NCBI GenBank assembly: GCA_900540255.1
Contig: UQFE01000007.1
Location: forward strand, 1 to 64,000
Length of the DNA: 64,000 nucleotides
Direction of reading: 5' to 3'
DNA from: an uncultured Clostridium sp.
Lineage (GTDB): Bacteria; Bacillota; Clostridia; Clostridiales; Clostridiaceae
A program made the translations under genes and the position numbers. Shown piece by piece: positions 8,766 through 18,124 of the stretch; position 1 is the first letter of the stretch; each line of letters starts with the position of its first letter. The notes under the pieces are model-generated. The model was not told the origin of the DNA. It did not search any database and saw only the letters and a program-made list of their open reading frames with translations.

Positions 8766-9680
8766 TTATTTAACGCATATCTCTAGCTCCTGTTTTTGAA
8801 GAAAGTTATATAAAGCTCCTAATTTATTTGCATCATTCCCATATATACATTTCCTTATTTTAGGCATTACTGTAGCACATTCATTAGAAGATAGTATTTC
8901 CTTAACTTTAGCTTCAATATCATTAATTATACCATTTCTTTCTGAAACTGCTCCACCTATTATTATTTCTGGGTCATAAGTATATTGTATATTAATAATT
9001 CCTATAGCCATATAAGTAAAAAATTTATTCACCTCTTCAATTGCAACTTCATCTGCAGCATCATATACTTCAAATGACTTTTTACCATCAAAATTATTTA
9101 TTTCTATTCCTTTTCTTTTTGCAATTGCATTTGCTAATGCAAATGTTGATCCAACAAAGCTCCATGTTGAAAATTTATTATTTTTAATATCAGAATCTAC
9201 GATATAATATCCAAATTCTCCTCCATGCATATGTGCTCCTGTATGTATTCTTTTATTTTTTACAATTGCACCCCCTATGCCTGTTCCACATACGACAAAT
9301 GCAGAATCTTGAGTATCTTTAGCTGCTCCTAACCAACATTCACCTAATGCTGTACAGTTTGCATCATTTTCTATTTCAACTGTTAAACCAGTTTTTTCTT
9401 GCAATACTTCCTTAAAGTTTACACCATATATATATGGTATAGTACTTTTACTTTTTATAATCCCACTATCTGAATCAATAGCACCTGGAGCACTTATTGC
9501 AATACCTTCTAATGAAAATTCTTCTTTATATTTATCAACTAAATTTGTTAATTCTTCAAAAAAATCTTCTAATTCTTCACTTATTGCAATTTTTCCTCCA
9601 ATAAATATTTCTCCTAAATTATTCATTATTGACCATTTTACCGATGATCCACCTATATCATATACAATATAATTTGCCAT
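8766..9680 (-). CDS. ROK-family sugar kinase without the zinc cysteine motif
   Basis: This 304-residue kinase of the ROK family probably phosphorylates glucose or mannose released in the pathway. The ATP-binding start DIGGSSVKW, the catalytic Asp in ENDANCTALGE (around 107) and GTGIGGAIV are present. The usual ROK zinc motif CxCGxxGCxE after GAH..GExG is absent; this stretch (around 155-175) has no cysteine. Zinc-free ROK kinases are known, for example BglK-type glycoside kinases, so the substrate is open. The GntR gene lies 21 bases downstream, so the two are cotranscribed. Confidence 0.8.
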   Translation of the reverse strand: MANYIVYDIGGSSVKWSIMNNLGEIFIGGKIAISEELEDFFEELTNLVDKYKEEFSLEGIAISAPGAIDSDSGIIKSKSTIPYIYGVNFKEVLQEKTGLTVEIENDANCTALGECWLGAAKDTQDSAFVVCGTGIGGAIVKNKRIHTGAHMHGGEFGYYIVDSDIKNNKFSTWSFVGSTFALANAIAKRKGIEINNFDGKKSFEVYDAADEVAIEEVNKFFTYMAIGIINIQYTYDPEIIIGGAVSERNGIINDIEAKVKEILSSNECATVMPKIRKCIYGNDANKLGALYNFLQKQELEICVK

Positions 9681-9764
9681 ACAATTTATCTCCCCTTTTA
9701 TTATAATAAAATTATAATTCTCAAATATAAGTATATACTTTTATATTATATATATCTATATTTT

Positions 9765-11063
9765 TTATTTAATTATTACCTTTTTTTCTTTCCACTTTTT
9801 ATTTGTATTATTTATTAATGATTCTATATCGTCTTCTATTATAAAATTTTGAACAAACTTAGCATCAAGACCTAATTCTTTTTTAATATTTAAATATTCA
9901 TTTTCTAAGCTTGCATACTCTAGTGATTGTTGCAAAATATAATCTGTATACGTTATTATTGGAATATCTAATTGCTCCATTTCTTTAAGTATTTTTTGTG
10001 TTTGACTACTTTCCTTTAAAGGAGACATTATATTAACTGCATTAGCATATCTATTTTCTTCAAAGATATATTTTAAAAATGCTTTAGCAACTTCTGGATT
10101 ATCACTATTTTTTGAAACCCCATACATATAATCACCATATATTTTAATTACCTTAGTTTCAGGAATTGGAAATATACCTATTGAATCACTATCCATTCCC
10201 ATATCCTCCATTTGATAAATAAAATCTGAATTCCAAATTGCCATTGCTATTTTTCCTGAACTCATATCATTTTTAAATTGTTGCCAATCATAATTAAATA
10301 AATATTCCTCTGCATAACCTCTTTTCACAATTTCCCTTACTAAATTTAAAGATTTATACATTCCACTTTCACTATCAAGTATATTATTATATCCTTTAGT
10401 TGAATTAATTAGTAAATCATTGTCAATTAAATGTGGAATAACATCAACCCATAAATCCATAGTCCATTGTTGTCTATAATTAATTGCTAATGGTGTTACA
10501 TTTAGTGCCTTTACCTTTTCACAAAGATCAAATAATTCATTTATTGTTTTAGGAATTTTATTTATATTAGCTTCCTTAAAAATATCCTTATTATAAATTA
10601 CACCTTGCCAAGTTATAGATGTATTTAAACAATATAAATTTCCATCATCTCCAGCACCCATATAATAATTATATAAATTATCATCACTAAACCCTAAATC
10701 TTCTAATGATAAAAAATAATTTGAATATTCGGTTTTAGAAATTGTTGATGGAATTAATGTTACATCTGGTAATTCTCCTATTGATGCCTTTCTTTGCAAA
10801 ATAGCTTGTACATCTCCTATTAGCTCTAAATTAACTTTTACCTTTGGATGTAATTTTTCAAAATTATTTATTAACTCTTGTATTTCTTGTCTCTTATCTG
10901 TTCTATTACTTACAAATGTAATATCACCTTCTAAATTATTATCTTTCTTTACAATGGAATTAATGTTTCTACCACTAAATAAAAAAATCACTCCTAATAA
11001 TGGTATTAATAAAATTATTATTACTAATATAAAAATATTTTTTTGTTTTTCTATGCTTCTCAT
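9765..11063 (-). CDS. membrane-anchored solute-binding protein homologue (likely sensor component)
   Basis: A family 1 binding-protein fold (432 residues) is tethered by one N-terminal transmembrane helix (around 9-30) instead of a lipobox; there is no cysteine near the helix. The fold starts at GDITFVSNRTDKRQE (around 46-60). It shares layout with the transporter's lipoprotein, such as the strand AINYRQQWTMDLWVD, but is clearly divergent. It lies 29 bases after the response-regulator gene and is far from any permease gene. Known three-component systems use such proteins to pass sugar signals to YesM-type kinases, so a co-sensor role is inferred. A permanently anchored importer subunit is the alternative. 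Confidence 0.75.
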   Translation of the reverse strand: MRSIEKQKNIFILVIIILLIPLLGVIFLFSGRNINSIVKKDNNLEGDITFVSNRTDKRQEIQELINNFEKLHPKVKVNLELIGDVQAILQRKASIGELPDVTLIPSTISKTEYSNYFLSLEDLGFSDDNLYNYYMGAGDDGNLYCLNTSITWQGVIYNKDIFKEANINKIPKTINELFDLCEKVKALNVTPLAINYRQQWTMDLWVDVIPHLIDNDLLINSTKGYNNILDSESGMYKSLNLVREIVKRGYAEEYLFNYDWQQFKNDMSSGKIAMAIWNSDFIYQMEDMGMDSDSIGIFPIPETKVIKIYGDYMYGVSKNSDNPEVAKAFLKYIFEENRYANAVNIMSPLKESSQTQKILKEMEQLDIPIITYTDYILQQSLEYASLENEYLNIKKELGLDAKFVQNFIIEDDIESLINNTNKKWKEKKVIIK

Positions 11064-11092
11064 AAATATCCCCTAATTTACCTTAAACAATA

Positions 11093-12349
11093 TTATTGTT
11101 TAATTTTATTATTTCTAAAATTATTAGGTGTTGTTCCTGTTATTTTTTTAAATGCCCTTCCAAATGTAATAGAATCATTATATCCAACCTTTTCTGCAAC
11201 TTCATAAATTTTAAAATTTGTTGTAATTAATAATTCTTTTGCCTTTTTAACTCTATAATTTGATAAAAACTCATAAAAGCCTTCTCCTGTTTCTTTTTTA
11301 AATAATTCTGATAAATAATTTTGACTTAAAAAAACCTCATCAGATACATCTTTTAATGTTATGTTTTTATTAAAATTATTAGTTATAAACTTTATTGCCA
11401 ATTTAATTGATGTTGTACCATATACATTTTTATCATCTTGTAAAATTTCAGCTAATTCATTTAAATCTTCAGCATAATACTTCTTTGCCCTTTTATTGTA
11501 AGCCATTTCTTCCTTAACTTTTCTAACTAATTTAGATTGCTCTCTGATTTCCCATACCTTATTAGTTCCTTCTAATATAAATGTGCTTATTCCATTTTCA
11601 ATAAATATATTTAAATTATCATCAATTTCTTTTATTATAAATTCAATATTTTGTATTTCCTTAGCATTAAAATAAAAAATTATATAAACGTTATCATTAT
11701 AGAGGAAATATAGATATTCAATTTCTTTAATATCTTTTGTTACTGCTTTAAAATAAGCACTTAACATTTTATTATTATTGTCTTTTTCCTCTTTATTCAT
11801 TGGAATTACAACCATTTGATAATAATTATTTTCATCTAATTGAATATTATCTAATAAATTTTTATCTGTTTTAATATTAATATCTGAATTTGAAAACAAC
11901 AAATGTTTAAAAAAATCCTTTTTTATAACTTCAATGGACTTATTCATAATCTTGTCCCTTTTTTTAATATCTTGTATTTTAAGTTCAACTTCTTCAATTA
12001 CTTTTTTAAGTTCATCTTTTTTAATTGGCTTTAATAAATAATTAAAAGCACCATTTTTCATGACATCCCTAACATAAGTAAATTCATCATATCCACTTAA
12101 AACTATAAATATTGGTGGATTCTTTAATTCTTTATTTGCTTTTTCTATCAATTCAACTCCTGTCATAATAGGCATTTTAATATCTGTAATTACTAAATCC
12201 ACTTTGTTTGAATTATTCTTTAAATAATCAAATGCAAATAATCCATTTTGAAAATCTGAAACAACTTCAATATCTTCAAATAACTTATTCAATATTTTTA
12301 TTAATCCCATTCTGATAATTTTATCATCATCTACCACAATTACTCTCAT
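11093..12349 (-). CDS. YesN-like response regulator with AraC DNA-binding domain
   Basis: This is a 418-residue cytoplasmic response regulator. The receiver domain (1-120) has the acidic pocket DDD at 7-9, the phosphoacceptor Asp56 in VITDIKMP and Lys107 in LLKPIKK. A linker region of about 180 residues follows, then a C-terminal AraC/XylS double helix-turn-helix (around 315-415) with DVSDEVFLSQNYLSELFKKE as the first motif. It is paired with the divergently encoded sensor kinase. The target is probably the mannan genes, by analogy with YesN systems of Bacillus. Confidence 0.9.
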   Translation of the reverse strand: MRVIVVDDDKIIRMGLIKILNKLFEDIEVVSDFQNGLFAFDYLKNNSNKVDLVITDIKMPIMTGVELIEKANKELKNPPIFIVLSGYDEFTYVRDVMKNGAFNYLLKPIKKDELKKVIEEVELKIQDIKKRDKIMNKSIEVIKKDFFKHLLFSNSDINIKTDKNLLDNIQLDENNYYQMVVIPMNKEEKDNNNKMLSAYFKAVTKDIKEIEYLYFLYNDNVYIIFYFNAKEIQNIEFIIKEIDDNLNIFIENGISTFILEGTNKVWEIREQSKLVRKVKEEMAYNKRAKKYYAEDLNELAEILQDDKNVYGTTSIKLAIKFITNNFNKNITLKDVSDEVFLSQNYLSELFKKETGEGFYEFLSNYRVKKAKELLITTNFKIYEVAEKVGYNDSITFGRAFKKITGTTPNNFRNNKIKQ

Positions 12350-12449
12350 AAAAAACCTCCTAATATTGAATATTCCTTAAATTTACTATATATTTAAATT
12401 AACACAAATTTTTAATTATGAAAATATATTTTTTAAAATAGGAGATTTT
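12350..12449. promoter_or_regulatory. divergent promoter region of the regulator and kinase genes
   Basis: A 100-base intergenic region between yesN-like (minus) and yesM-like (plus) genes must hold both promoters. It is almost pure A/T and I cannot place either promoter with confidence. Confidence 0.5.
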
Positions 12450-14216
12450 ATGTTTCTAAACAAAAATTTACCAATAAAAAAAATAACTATACTAACCTTT
12501 TTAGTTATGTACTCATTATTTTTTGTAATGACAACTATCAATCTTTATACTCATTCTCAATATGAATTTAGTAAAAATGATAAGGTTATCAAAAATTTTA
12601 ATATAACACTTAGTCAACAAATTTATGAAAAATTTAATAATATATCTGATGTTTCTAAATATCCATTAATAATTCCTGAAATAGATAAAGTTCACAATAT
12701 TTTGACATCCGAAGAAAGTTATAATATCGAAGATTATAATTACTTAACATATCTTTGTAAAATGATGCTTATTCAAAGTGAATCAATAAATGGTGCTTTT
12801 ATTTATAATCTATCTGGTGAAGGTATTTTTTCTTCTAGAAATACTTCTAATTCTATTATAAAAAATGCTTTTGAAGAAAAATGGTTTAAAGATATTTTAA
12901 GTAATGATGATGCTATTTCATTTTTGCCTAATATAAACTCTAGTGATATTTTTCAATATACAAATGTTGATGACACTTCATTAATTGGAATATCTCGTAA
13001 AATAATTAATTTAAAGAATCAAGAAGTTACAGGAATATTATTAATGACTATTCCGATAAGTGAATTATTAAATATTCTAACAAAAGATTTACCTTATAAT
13101 AATCAAATTCTTTCTTTGTATAAATCTAATGGTGAATTAATACTTTCAACAAGTTCTGAAATTAATTTTGATAATTATTTTAATAAATTAAACTCACAAA
13201 ACACCACACCAGTTATTGATAGTATTACTAATATAGATCCATATGTTGTTACTTCTAATAAAATACCATTAACTAATTGGGTATTATTAAGTGCTATCCC
13301 TAACTCAAATGTATATACAATTAATAGTTTATATATTTTTTCATTTGTTACTAATATCATTTTTTGCTCAATATTATTTATAGTTTTATATAGACTATTT
13401 ATTAAAAGAATATTTAATCCTATTAATTATTTAATTGATAATATGGATAAAAGCCAAACTGAAAGTAATTTATCTTCTAATATTTCTTATGATAGAAATG
13501 ATGAAATTGGAATATTAGTTAAATCATATAATGATATGAAAAATCGTATAAGCGATCTTATAAATATTAATTATAAAAATAAAATTGAGCAAAAGGAACT
13601 TGAATTAAGACAACTTCAAAAACAAATTAATCCTCATTTTATTTATAATACTCTTGAATCAATCCATATGATGGCAGAAATTAATGATGATGATGAAACA
13701 TCTATTATGGCTGAATACTTTGGGTCTATTATAAGATATAGCATGAATAGAAAAATTAATACTGTTAAACTTAGAGAAGAATTAAATATAATAGATAATT
13801 ATATTTACCTTCAAAAAATTCGCTTTGATCAATTATTTACAATTGAAAATTTAATTACTGAAGATGTAATGGAATGTGAAATAATTAAAATGATTATTCA
13901 ACCTCTTATTGAAAACTCAATTTATCATGGCTTAAGTGAATGTAGTAGTAATGGTAAAATCATAATTCAAGGTCAAAAAATAAATAATGAACTTCTTTTA
14001 ACTATTTCTGATAATGGTATTGGTATTACTCCAGAAATGCTTAAAGATTTAAATGATTATATAAATGATAAAAATAATAAATTTAAAGGAATTGCTTTAA
14101 GAAATATTAATAGACGTTTAAAACTTAATTATGGAGAACAATATGGTCTTGAAATATTTAGTGTATTAGGAAAAGGAACTTCAATGGTTTTAACTTTACC
14201 TTATATTGTAAGATAA
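12450..14216 (+). CDS. YesM-like sensor histidine kinase
   Basis: This is a 588-residue membrane kinase of the HisKA_7TM-unrelated LytS/YesM group. Transmembrane helices lie at about 10-33 and 293-316, enclosing an extracytoplasmic sensor of about 260 residues (dCache-like). A HAMP domain (about 317-370) follows. The His_kinase motif QINPHFIYNTLESIH has the phosphorylated His396, and the ATPase domain shows IIQPLIENSIYHG and DNGIGI. It has a GGAG ribosome site. It is transcribed divergently from its partner regulator, so the pair is not a single operon. The ligand is probably an extracellular mannooligosaccharide, inferred from the neighbours. Confidence 0.9.
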   Translation: MFLNKNLPIKKITILTFLVMYSLFFVMTTINLYTHSQYEFSKNDKVIKNFNITLSQQIYEKFNNISDVSKYPLIIPEIDKVHNILTSEESYNIEDYNYLTYLCKMMLIQSESINGAFIYNLSGEGIFSSRNTSNSIIKNAFEEKWFKDILSNDDAISFLPNINSSDIFQYTNVDDTSLIGISRKIINLKNQEVTGILLMTIPISELLNILTKDLPYNNQILSLYKSNGELILSTSSEINFDNYFNKLNSQNTTPVIDSITNIDPYVVTSNKIPLTNWVLLSAIPNSNVYTINSLYIFSFVTNIIFCSILFIVLYRLFIKRIFNPINYLIDNMDKSQTESNLSSNISYDRNDEIGILVKSYNDMKNRISDLININYKNKIEQKELELRQLQKQINPHFIYNTLESIHMMAEINDDDETSIMAEYFGSIIRYSMNRKINTVKLREELNIIDNYIYLQKIRFDQLFTIENLITEDVMECEIIKMIIQPLIENSIYHGLSECSSNGKIIIQGQKINNELLLTISDNGIGITPEMLKDLNDYINDKNNKFKGIALRNINRRLKLNYGEQYGLEIFSVLGKGTSMVLTLPYIVR

Positions 14217-14226
14217 AATTAAATTA

Positions 14227-14258
14227 AAACAAGCTGTAATTAAATTCACAGCTTGTTT
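14227..14258. terminator. bidirectional terminator between kinase and mannanase genes
   Basis: The stem AAACAAGCTGT/ACAGCTTGTTT has T-runs on both strands and lies between two convergent genes, serving both. Confidence 0.85.
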
Positions 14259-14299
14259 CTTTATATTTATTAAAATTTTATAAGATAACTAATTATAAA

Positions 14300-17200
14300 T
14301 TATTTTTTATTTCTTTTAGTTAACTTAATTCCTGCAATTAATGCACCTAATGCTGTTACTATTGCCATTGCACTATTTGTTGTTCCTGTCTTTGGTAATT
14401 TACTACTACCATTATTATTCTTATTTTCAATTGAACTTGTATTAGGTTTTACTGTAACTGTTGTTTTTTTATCATCCTTATCTGGTGTTATTCCAGTACT
14501 TCCATCACCTGGTTTTATATCTCCTCCCGGTTTTACATCCTCTCCTGGCTTTATATCTTCTCCTGGCTTACTATAATCTATATTAGCTGTATTAACTGCT
14601 TTTATGTCATCAAAATACATTGTTGATTCAACGGTCCATTCCCCTGTGCTATCTTCTCCTGGTATAGTATTGCACCAAATACCTATACTTGAAATATTAG
14701 CTGGGTCAAATTCACCTTTATTCTTACCTACAAAATCTTCAAATTTTAATGTTAATAATTGTGCTTTTGTAGTTGATGCAAACTCTGGTAAAAACATCTC
14801 AAAATCTTCACCATTAGAAGTTATTTGAATAACTAACTTTTGCCCTTTTCCATCTGGTTTTACCCATAATTGTAATGCATCATATTCAGACCAATCAACA
14901 TTTTTAGCTGTTGTCATACCAGCCCAACCTTCACTAGTCTTAGCATTAGAAATCTTATAATTAAACTCTAATCCATAGCTTCCACCATTAAAATTACCTT
15001 CTTTATTTGTAAGTTTTGGATTTAAACTACATCCTGGCCCAACATTAGTTGCCCATTCATTTAATAATAAAGCACTTTCTCCAGAATAGCTTTCAAAATC
15101 ATCTACAACATTAGCTAATTTTTGTGGTTCACCTATATTGAATATTATTTTATTAGTACTTACAACATTTTCTCCAACTACTAAGTTTATAGAACCAATA
15201 GTTTCTCCTATTTTCTTTAACATATTTTCTGTTAAGTTAGCTTTATATAACCCATTTTCATCAGCATCTTTTACATTTATTTTTTCAATTTCTTTTCCTG
15301 ATGAATCTTTAATAATAAAGCTTACATCTCCACTTAAGTTTTTAACTACAGCAGATATAGTTGTTGCTTCTAATACTCTAGTTCCTGAAATAGGACTTAA
15401 TATATATCCATATTCATAAGGGTTTTCATCAACATTTACATTTAAACTTAAAAAATCACCTGTTTCTTTAGCAAATATGGATCTTTCATCATTATAAAAG
15501 TTAATAAATTCATTAATCATTTCATGACCTGTAGTTTCAGTCATTCTATATGGAACATAGAAGTTTTCTTTATCATCAAAATTAGCCCAAACCATAAAAT
15601 ATGGCATTCCTGATCCTGATACAACATTTAAAACTTCATTATACCAATCCCTTCTTGTATTTCCTACTTGAGCTGTTCCACCAGAACCAACTCTCATACC
15701 AACTTCTGATACTGCTGAAAGTTTTCCCTTTTTTTTAGCTAATCCATGTACAAGTTCAATTGTTTCACTTAATACATCCATCCAATTATCATTTTCTGTT
15801 GGATTATCATGATACATATCAAATGCTAAAACATCTACAAATTCATTTCCTGGATAACGAAATAAGTAATCATCTTCATCTTCAAATGGTCCATTAGGTG
15901 AATATACATATAAGAAATTATGAATACCTTTAACATCTCTTAAGTATTCAACTGTATATGCAAATAAGTTTTTATAAGTTTGTTCATCACAAAATGCTTT
16001 TCCCCACCAAAACCAACTTCCATTGTTTTCATGGAAAGGTCTAAATAATACAGGTACTCCTGCTTCTTCTAATTGAACTCCATAGTCTGCAATCATATCT
16101 AAATATCCCAAGAATACCTCATTTAAATCTCCACCAGGCATTATTCTTTGTACTATATTTCCTTTAGTTACACCTGGAGTATATCCTGAATAATCATAAT
16201 TTCCTTCTGAATCTAATCCCTTATTTTTAACTATTTCAAAATTAGGCATATGTGATGATAATGTTATTATCCCACCTTCTTGTGCTGCTTGTATTGCAAC
16301 CTTAACAGCTGCATCAACGCCACCATCTAATTCATCTCCAGTAAATGATAATGTATCCATTCCTACTAATCCTGCTATAGAACCAGTAATATCTAAAGCA
16401 TCTGATTTTATTCCACTTGTATCACCTGGAATTTCATATTTTCCACCTTTATGATGAGTGTCATTTTGATGTCCAAATATAACTTTATCAGTTTTTGATA
16501 AACCTTTTAAATATGAATATAAAGATGCAGTTTCCTTTGATACTTTTTCATCAACTAATTTTATATCTTTTGCAACTTCCAAAGAATTTACATCTATATC
16601 TATTTGATGCTTTATTTTTTCTGTTATTTCAACATAAATATCTTCTGCTTTTTCTTGTGATAATTCTATATTGTCAATATAAATATTACCTTTATAATTT
16701 GTATTAACACCTATTATAGCTAATGTTAAAGTATCTATATCCTTATTTACTGATGCAAACTTAACCTTTACTTTTGCCTTTTTTAATCCCCCATCAATAT
16801 CGTCTAAATTTTCTAATTTAATATCATCATAAGTATCAATTGCACCCTCTGAATATAACTTAGTTTTAAACGAACCAATAGTCATTTCTGATGGATTATA
16901 TATAAAATCATATGTTAAAACATTATATTCATTAATATTAATTTTTTCTTTAAACTTATTTTCTAATTTAACTTCACTCCAACTTGCTTCAGTATCATTT
17001 GTAAAATCAAGTTTTAATTTTATAGATCCGCCACCAATATTTTTATCATAAGATACCTCTGGATTTCCTTGGTGTGCCCATACACCTGCAAAATTCCAAC
17101 CATCACATTCTTTTAATGAATCATCAAAGCTCCATTTTAATGAAGTAACCTCTGGAAGCTCCTCATCTCCAGTACTAGTATTTTGATAAACCTTAATGTT

Positions 17201-17800
17201 ATCTAAATAAATAGCTCCAGAATAATCAGTTCCCCCTCCAATTATTTGGATTACTACAGCCTTTAATCCATTTAATTCACTTTCTATACGTGTTATTGCT
17301 GTAACCTTTGAATATCCATTACCTAAATCCTCAAATTTATCCTTAGTAAATGCTCCATCTGTTCCATCTTGCCAACTCCAAGAACCATCTTTTAAAGCCC
17401 CCTTAAATCTTATTTCTCCTTCAAAATCTAATTTTTCTGTTGGCACTAATATATCAAAACTTATTAAATCACCATTTTTCATATTTTCATCTGATTCTGT
17501 AAAGAAAGTTAATTCATGTTTATTATTATCCCAGTCCCAACTATTATCAAATTTTGTTTCAACTTTTAACATTTCATCTTCAATTGACACATCTTCATTA
17601 GTAATTACACCACCTACTTCATTAGGCTTTTCATCATTTGAAAAATCATTAGTATAAATTTCTTTATATTCTTCACCTTGATTTTCATAATTATCAATAT
17701 TTATATTAGCAGTAGCAAAAGCTACTGTTTGAAATTGACTTGATACTACTGCTGTTGCTAATACTAGTGCAACTAACCTCTTATTTATAGTAAATTTCAT
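14300..17800 (-). CDS. LPXTG-anchored multi-module GH26 endo-beta-1,4-mannanase
   Basis: This is a 1166-residue secreted enzyme that cuts beta-mannan at the cell surface. A Sec signal peptide (1-30) is followed by two similar beta-sandwich modules that look like mannan-binding CBMs (about 45-210 and 222-385, each ending in IYLDNIKVY/IYIDNIEL). The GH26 catalytic domain spans about 420-770. His590-Glu591 in FHENNGSWFWWG is the acid/base motif and Glu699 in SEVGMR the nucleophile. An Ig-like domain (about 800-915) and a CBM11-like module (about 920-1075) come next. A KPGxD repeat linker leads to the sortase motif LPKTG at 1135-1139, a hydrophobic segment and the tail KRNKK. A cre-like site lies upstream. 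CBM family numbers are tentative. Confidence 0.9.
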   Translation of the reverse strand: MKFTINKRLVALVLATAVVSSQFQTVAFATANINIDNYENQGEEYKEIYTNDFSNDEKPNEVGGVITNEDVSIEDEMLKVETKFDNSWDWDNNKHELTFFTESDENMKNGDLISFDILVPTEKLDFEGEIRFKGALKDGSWSWQDGTDGAFTKDKFEDLGNGYSKVTAITRIESELNGLKAVVIQIIGGGTDYSGAIYLDNIKVYQNTSTGDEELPEVTSLKWSFDDSLKECDGWNFAGVWAHQGNPEVSYDKNIGGGSIKLKLDFTNDTEASWSEVKLENKFKEKININEYNVLTYDFIYNPSEMTIGSFKTKLYSEGAIDTYDDIKLENLDDIDGGLKKAKVKVKFASVNKDIDTLTLAIIGVNTNYKGNIYIDNIELSQEKAEDIYVEITEKIKHQIDIDVNSLEVAKDIKLVDEKVSKETASLYSYLKGLSKTDKVIFGHQNDTHHKGGKYEIPGDTSGIKSDALDITGSIAGLVGMDTLSFTGDELDGGVDAAVKVAIQAAQEGGIITLSSHMPNFEIVKNKGLDSEGNYDYSGYTPGVTKGNIVQRIMPGGDLNEVFLGYLDMIADYGVQLEEAGVPVLFRPFHENNGSWFWWGKAFCDEQTYKNLFAYTVEYLRDVKGIHNFLYVYSPNGPFEDEDDYLFRYPGNEFVDVLAFDMYHDNPTENDNWMDVLSETIELVHGLAKKKGKLSAVSEVGMRVGSGGTAQVGNTRRDWYNEVLNVVSGSGMPYFMVWANFDDKENFYVPYRMTETTGHEMINEFINFYNDERSIFAKETGDFLSLNVNVDENPYEYGYILSPISGTRVLEATTISAVVKNLSGDVSFIIKDSSGKEIEKINVKDADENGLYKANLTENMLKKIGETIGSINLVVGENVVSTNKIIFNIGEPQKLANVVDDFESYSGESALLLNEWATNVGPGCSLNPKLTNKEGNFNGGSYGLEFNYKISNAKTSEGWAGMTTAKNVDWSEYDALQLWVKPDGKGQKLVIQITSNGEDFEMFLPEFASTTKAQLLTLKFEDFVGKNKGEFDPANISSIGIWCNTIPGEDSTGEWTVESTMYFDDIKAVNTANIDYSKPGEDIKPGEDVKPGGDIKPGDGSTGITPDKDDKKTTVTVKPNTSSIENKNNNGSSKLPKTGTTNSAMAIVTALGALIAGIKLTKRNKK

Positions 17801-17833
17801 TACCCTTCCCCCTAGATTCTCTTATTTAACCCT

Positions 17834-17849
17834 ATAAAAACGTTATCAT
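17834..17849. promoter_or_regulatory. cre-like CcpA site upstream of the mannanase gene
   Basis: ATAAAAACGTTATCAT differs from the consensus WTGNAANCGNWNNCAW at only one fixed position. It lies 34 bases before the mannanase start codon, a position suited to carbon catabolite repression. Confidence 0.55.
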
Positions 17850-18012
17850 CAAACTTTAAAATATTTATATCTAATTTCTTACACCTCCATGAAAATAATT
17901 AGGGTTTTGATATTTTATATTTTATTTCCATATGTAATTATTTACAATAATAATATAATCTCCTGTGAAATATTGCTAGTAATTAATAAAAATTGTTAAT
18001 TTCTAATTAAAA

Positions 18013-18110
18013 GGAGCTGTTACATTAAAAATAAATACTACAATATATTGTGTTTATTTTTAATTATAAAAAACAATATATCGTGTATAAGTTTTTAGTG
18101 TTACAGCCCC
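18013..18110. repeat. repeat family A, copy 1 (98-bp hairpin repeat)
   Basis: The ends GGAGCTGTTACATT and AGTGTTACAGCCCC pair, and ACAATATATTGT-like palindromes sit on both inner sides. It lies 14 bases after the alpha-galactosidase stop and could act as its terminator. This is the most diverged of four copies. Confidence 0.85.
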
Positions 18111-18124
18111 TACTTTGCTACATA

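Noticed and set aside
8034..8799. Open frames on the plus strand opposite the GntR gene (8053-8256 and 8428-8799)
   Set aside because: They are antisense to a well-supported regulator and have no family features.
15138..16707. Plus-strand open frames opposite the mannanase gene
   Set aside because: Low-complexity hydrophobic or Ser/Leu-rich products of antisense reading; no ribosome sites.
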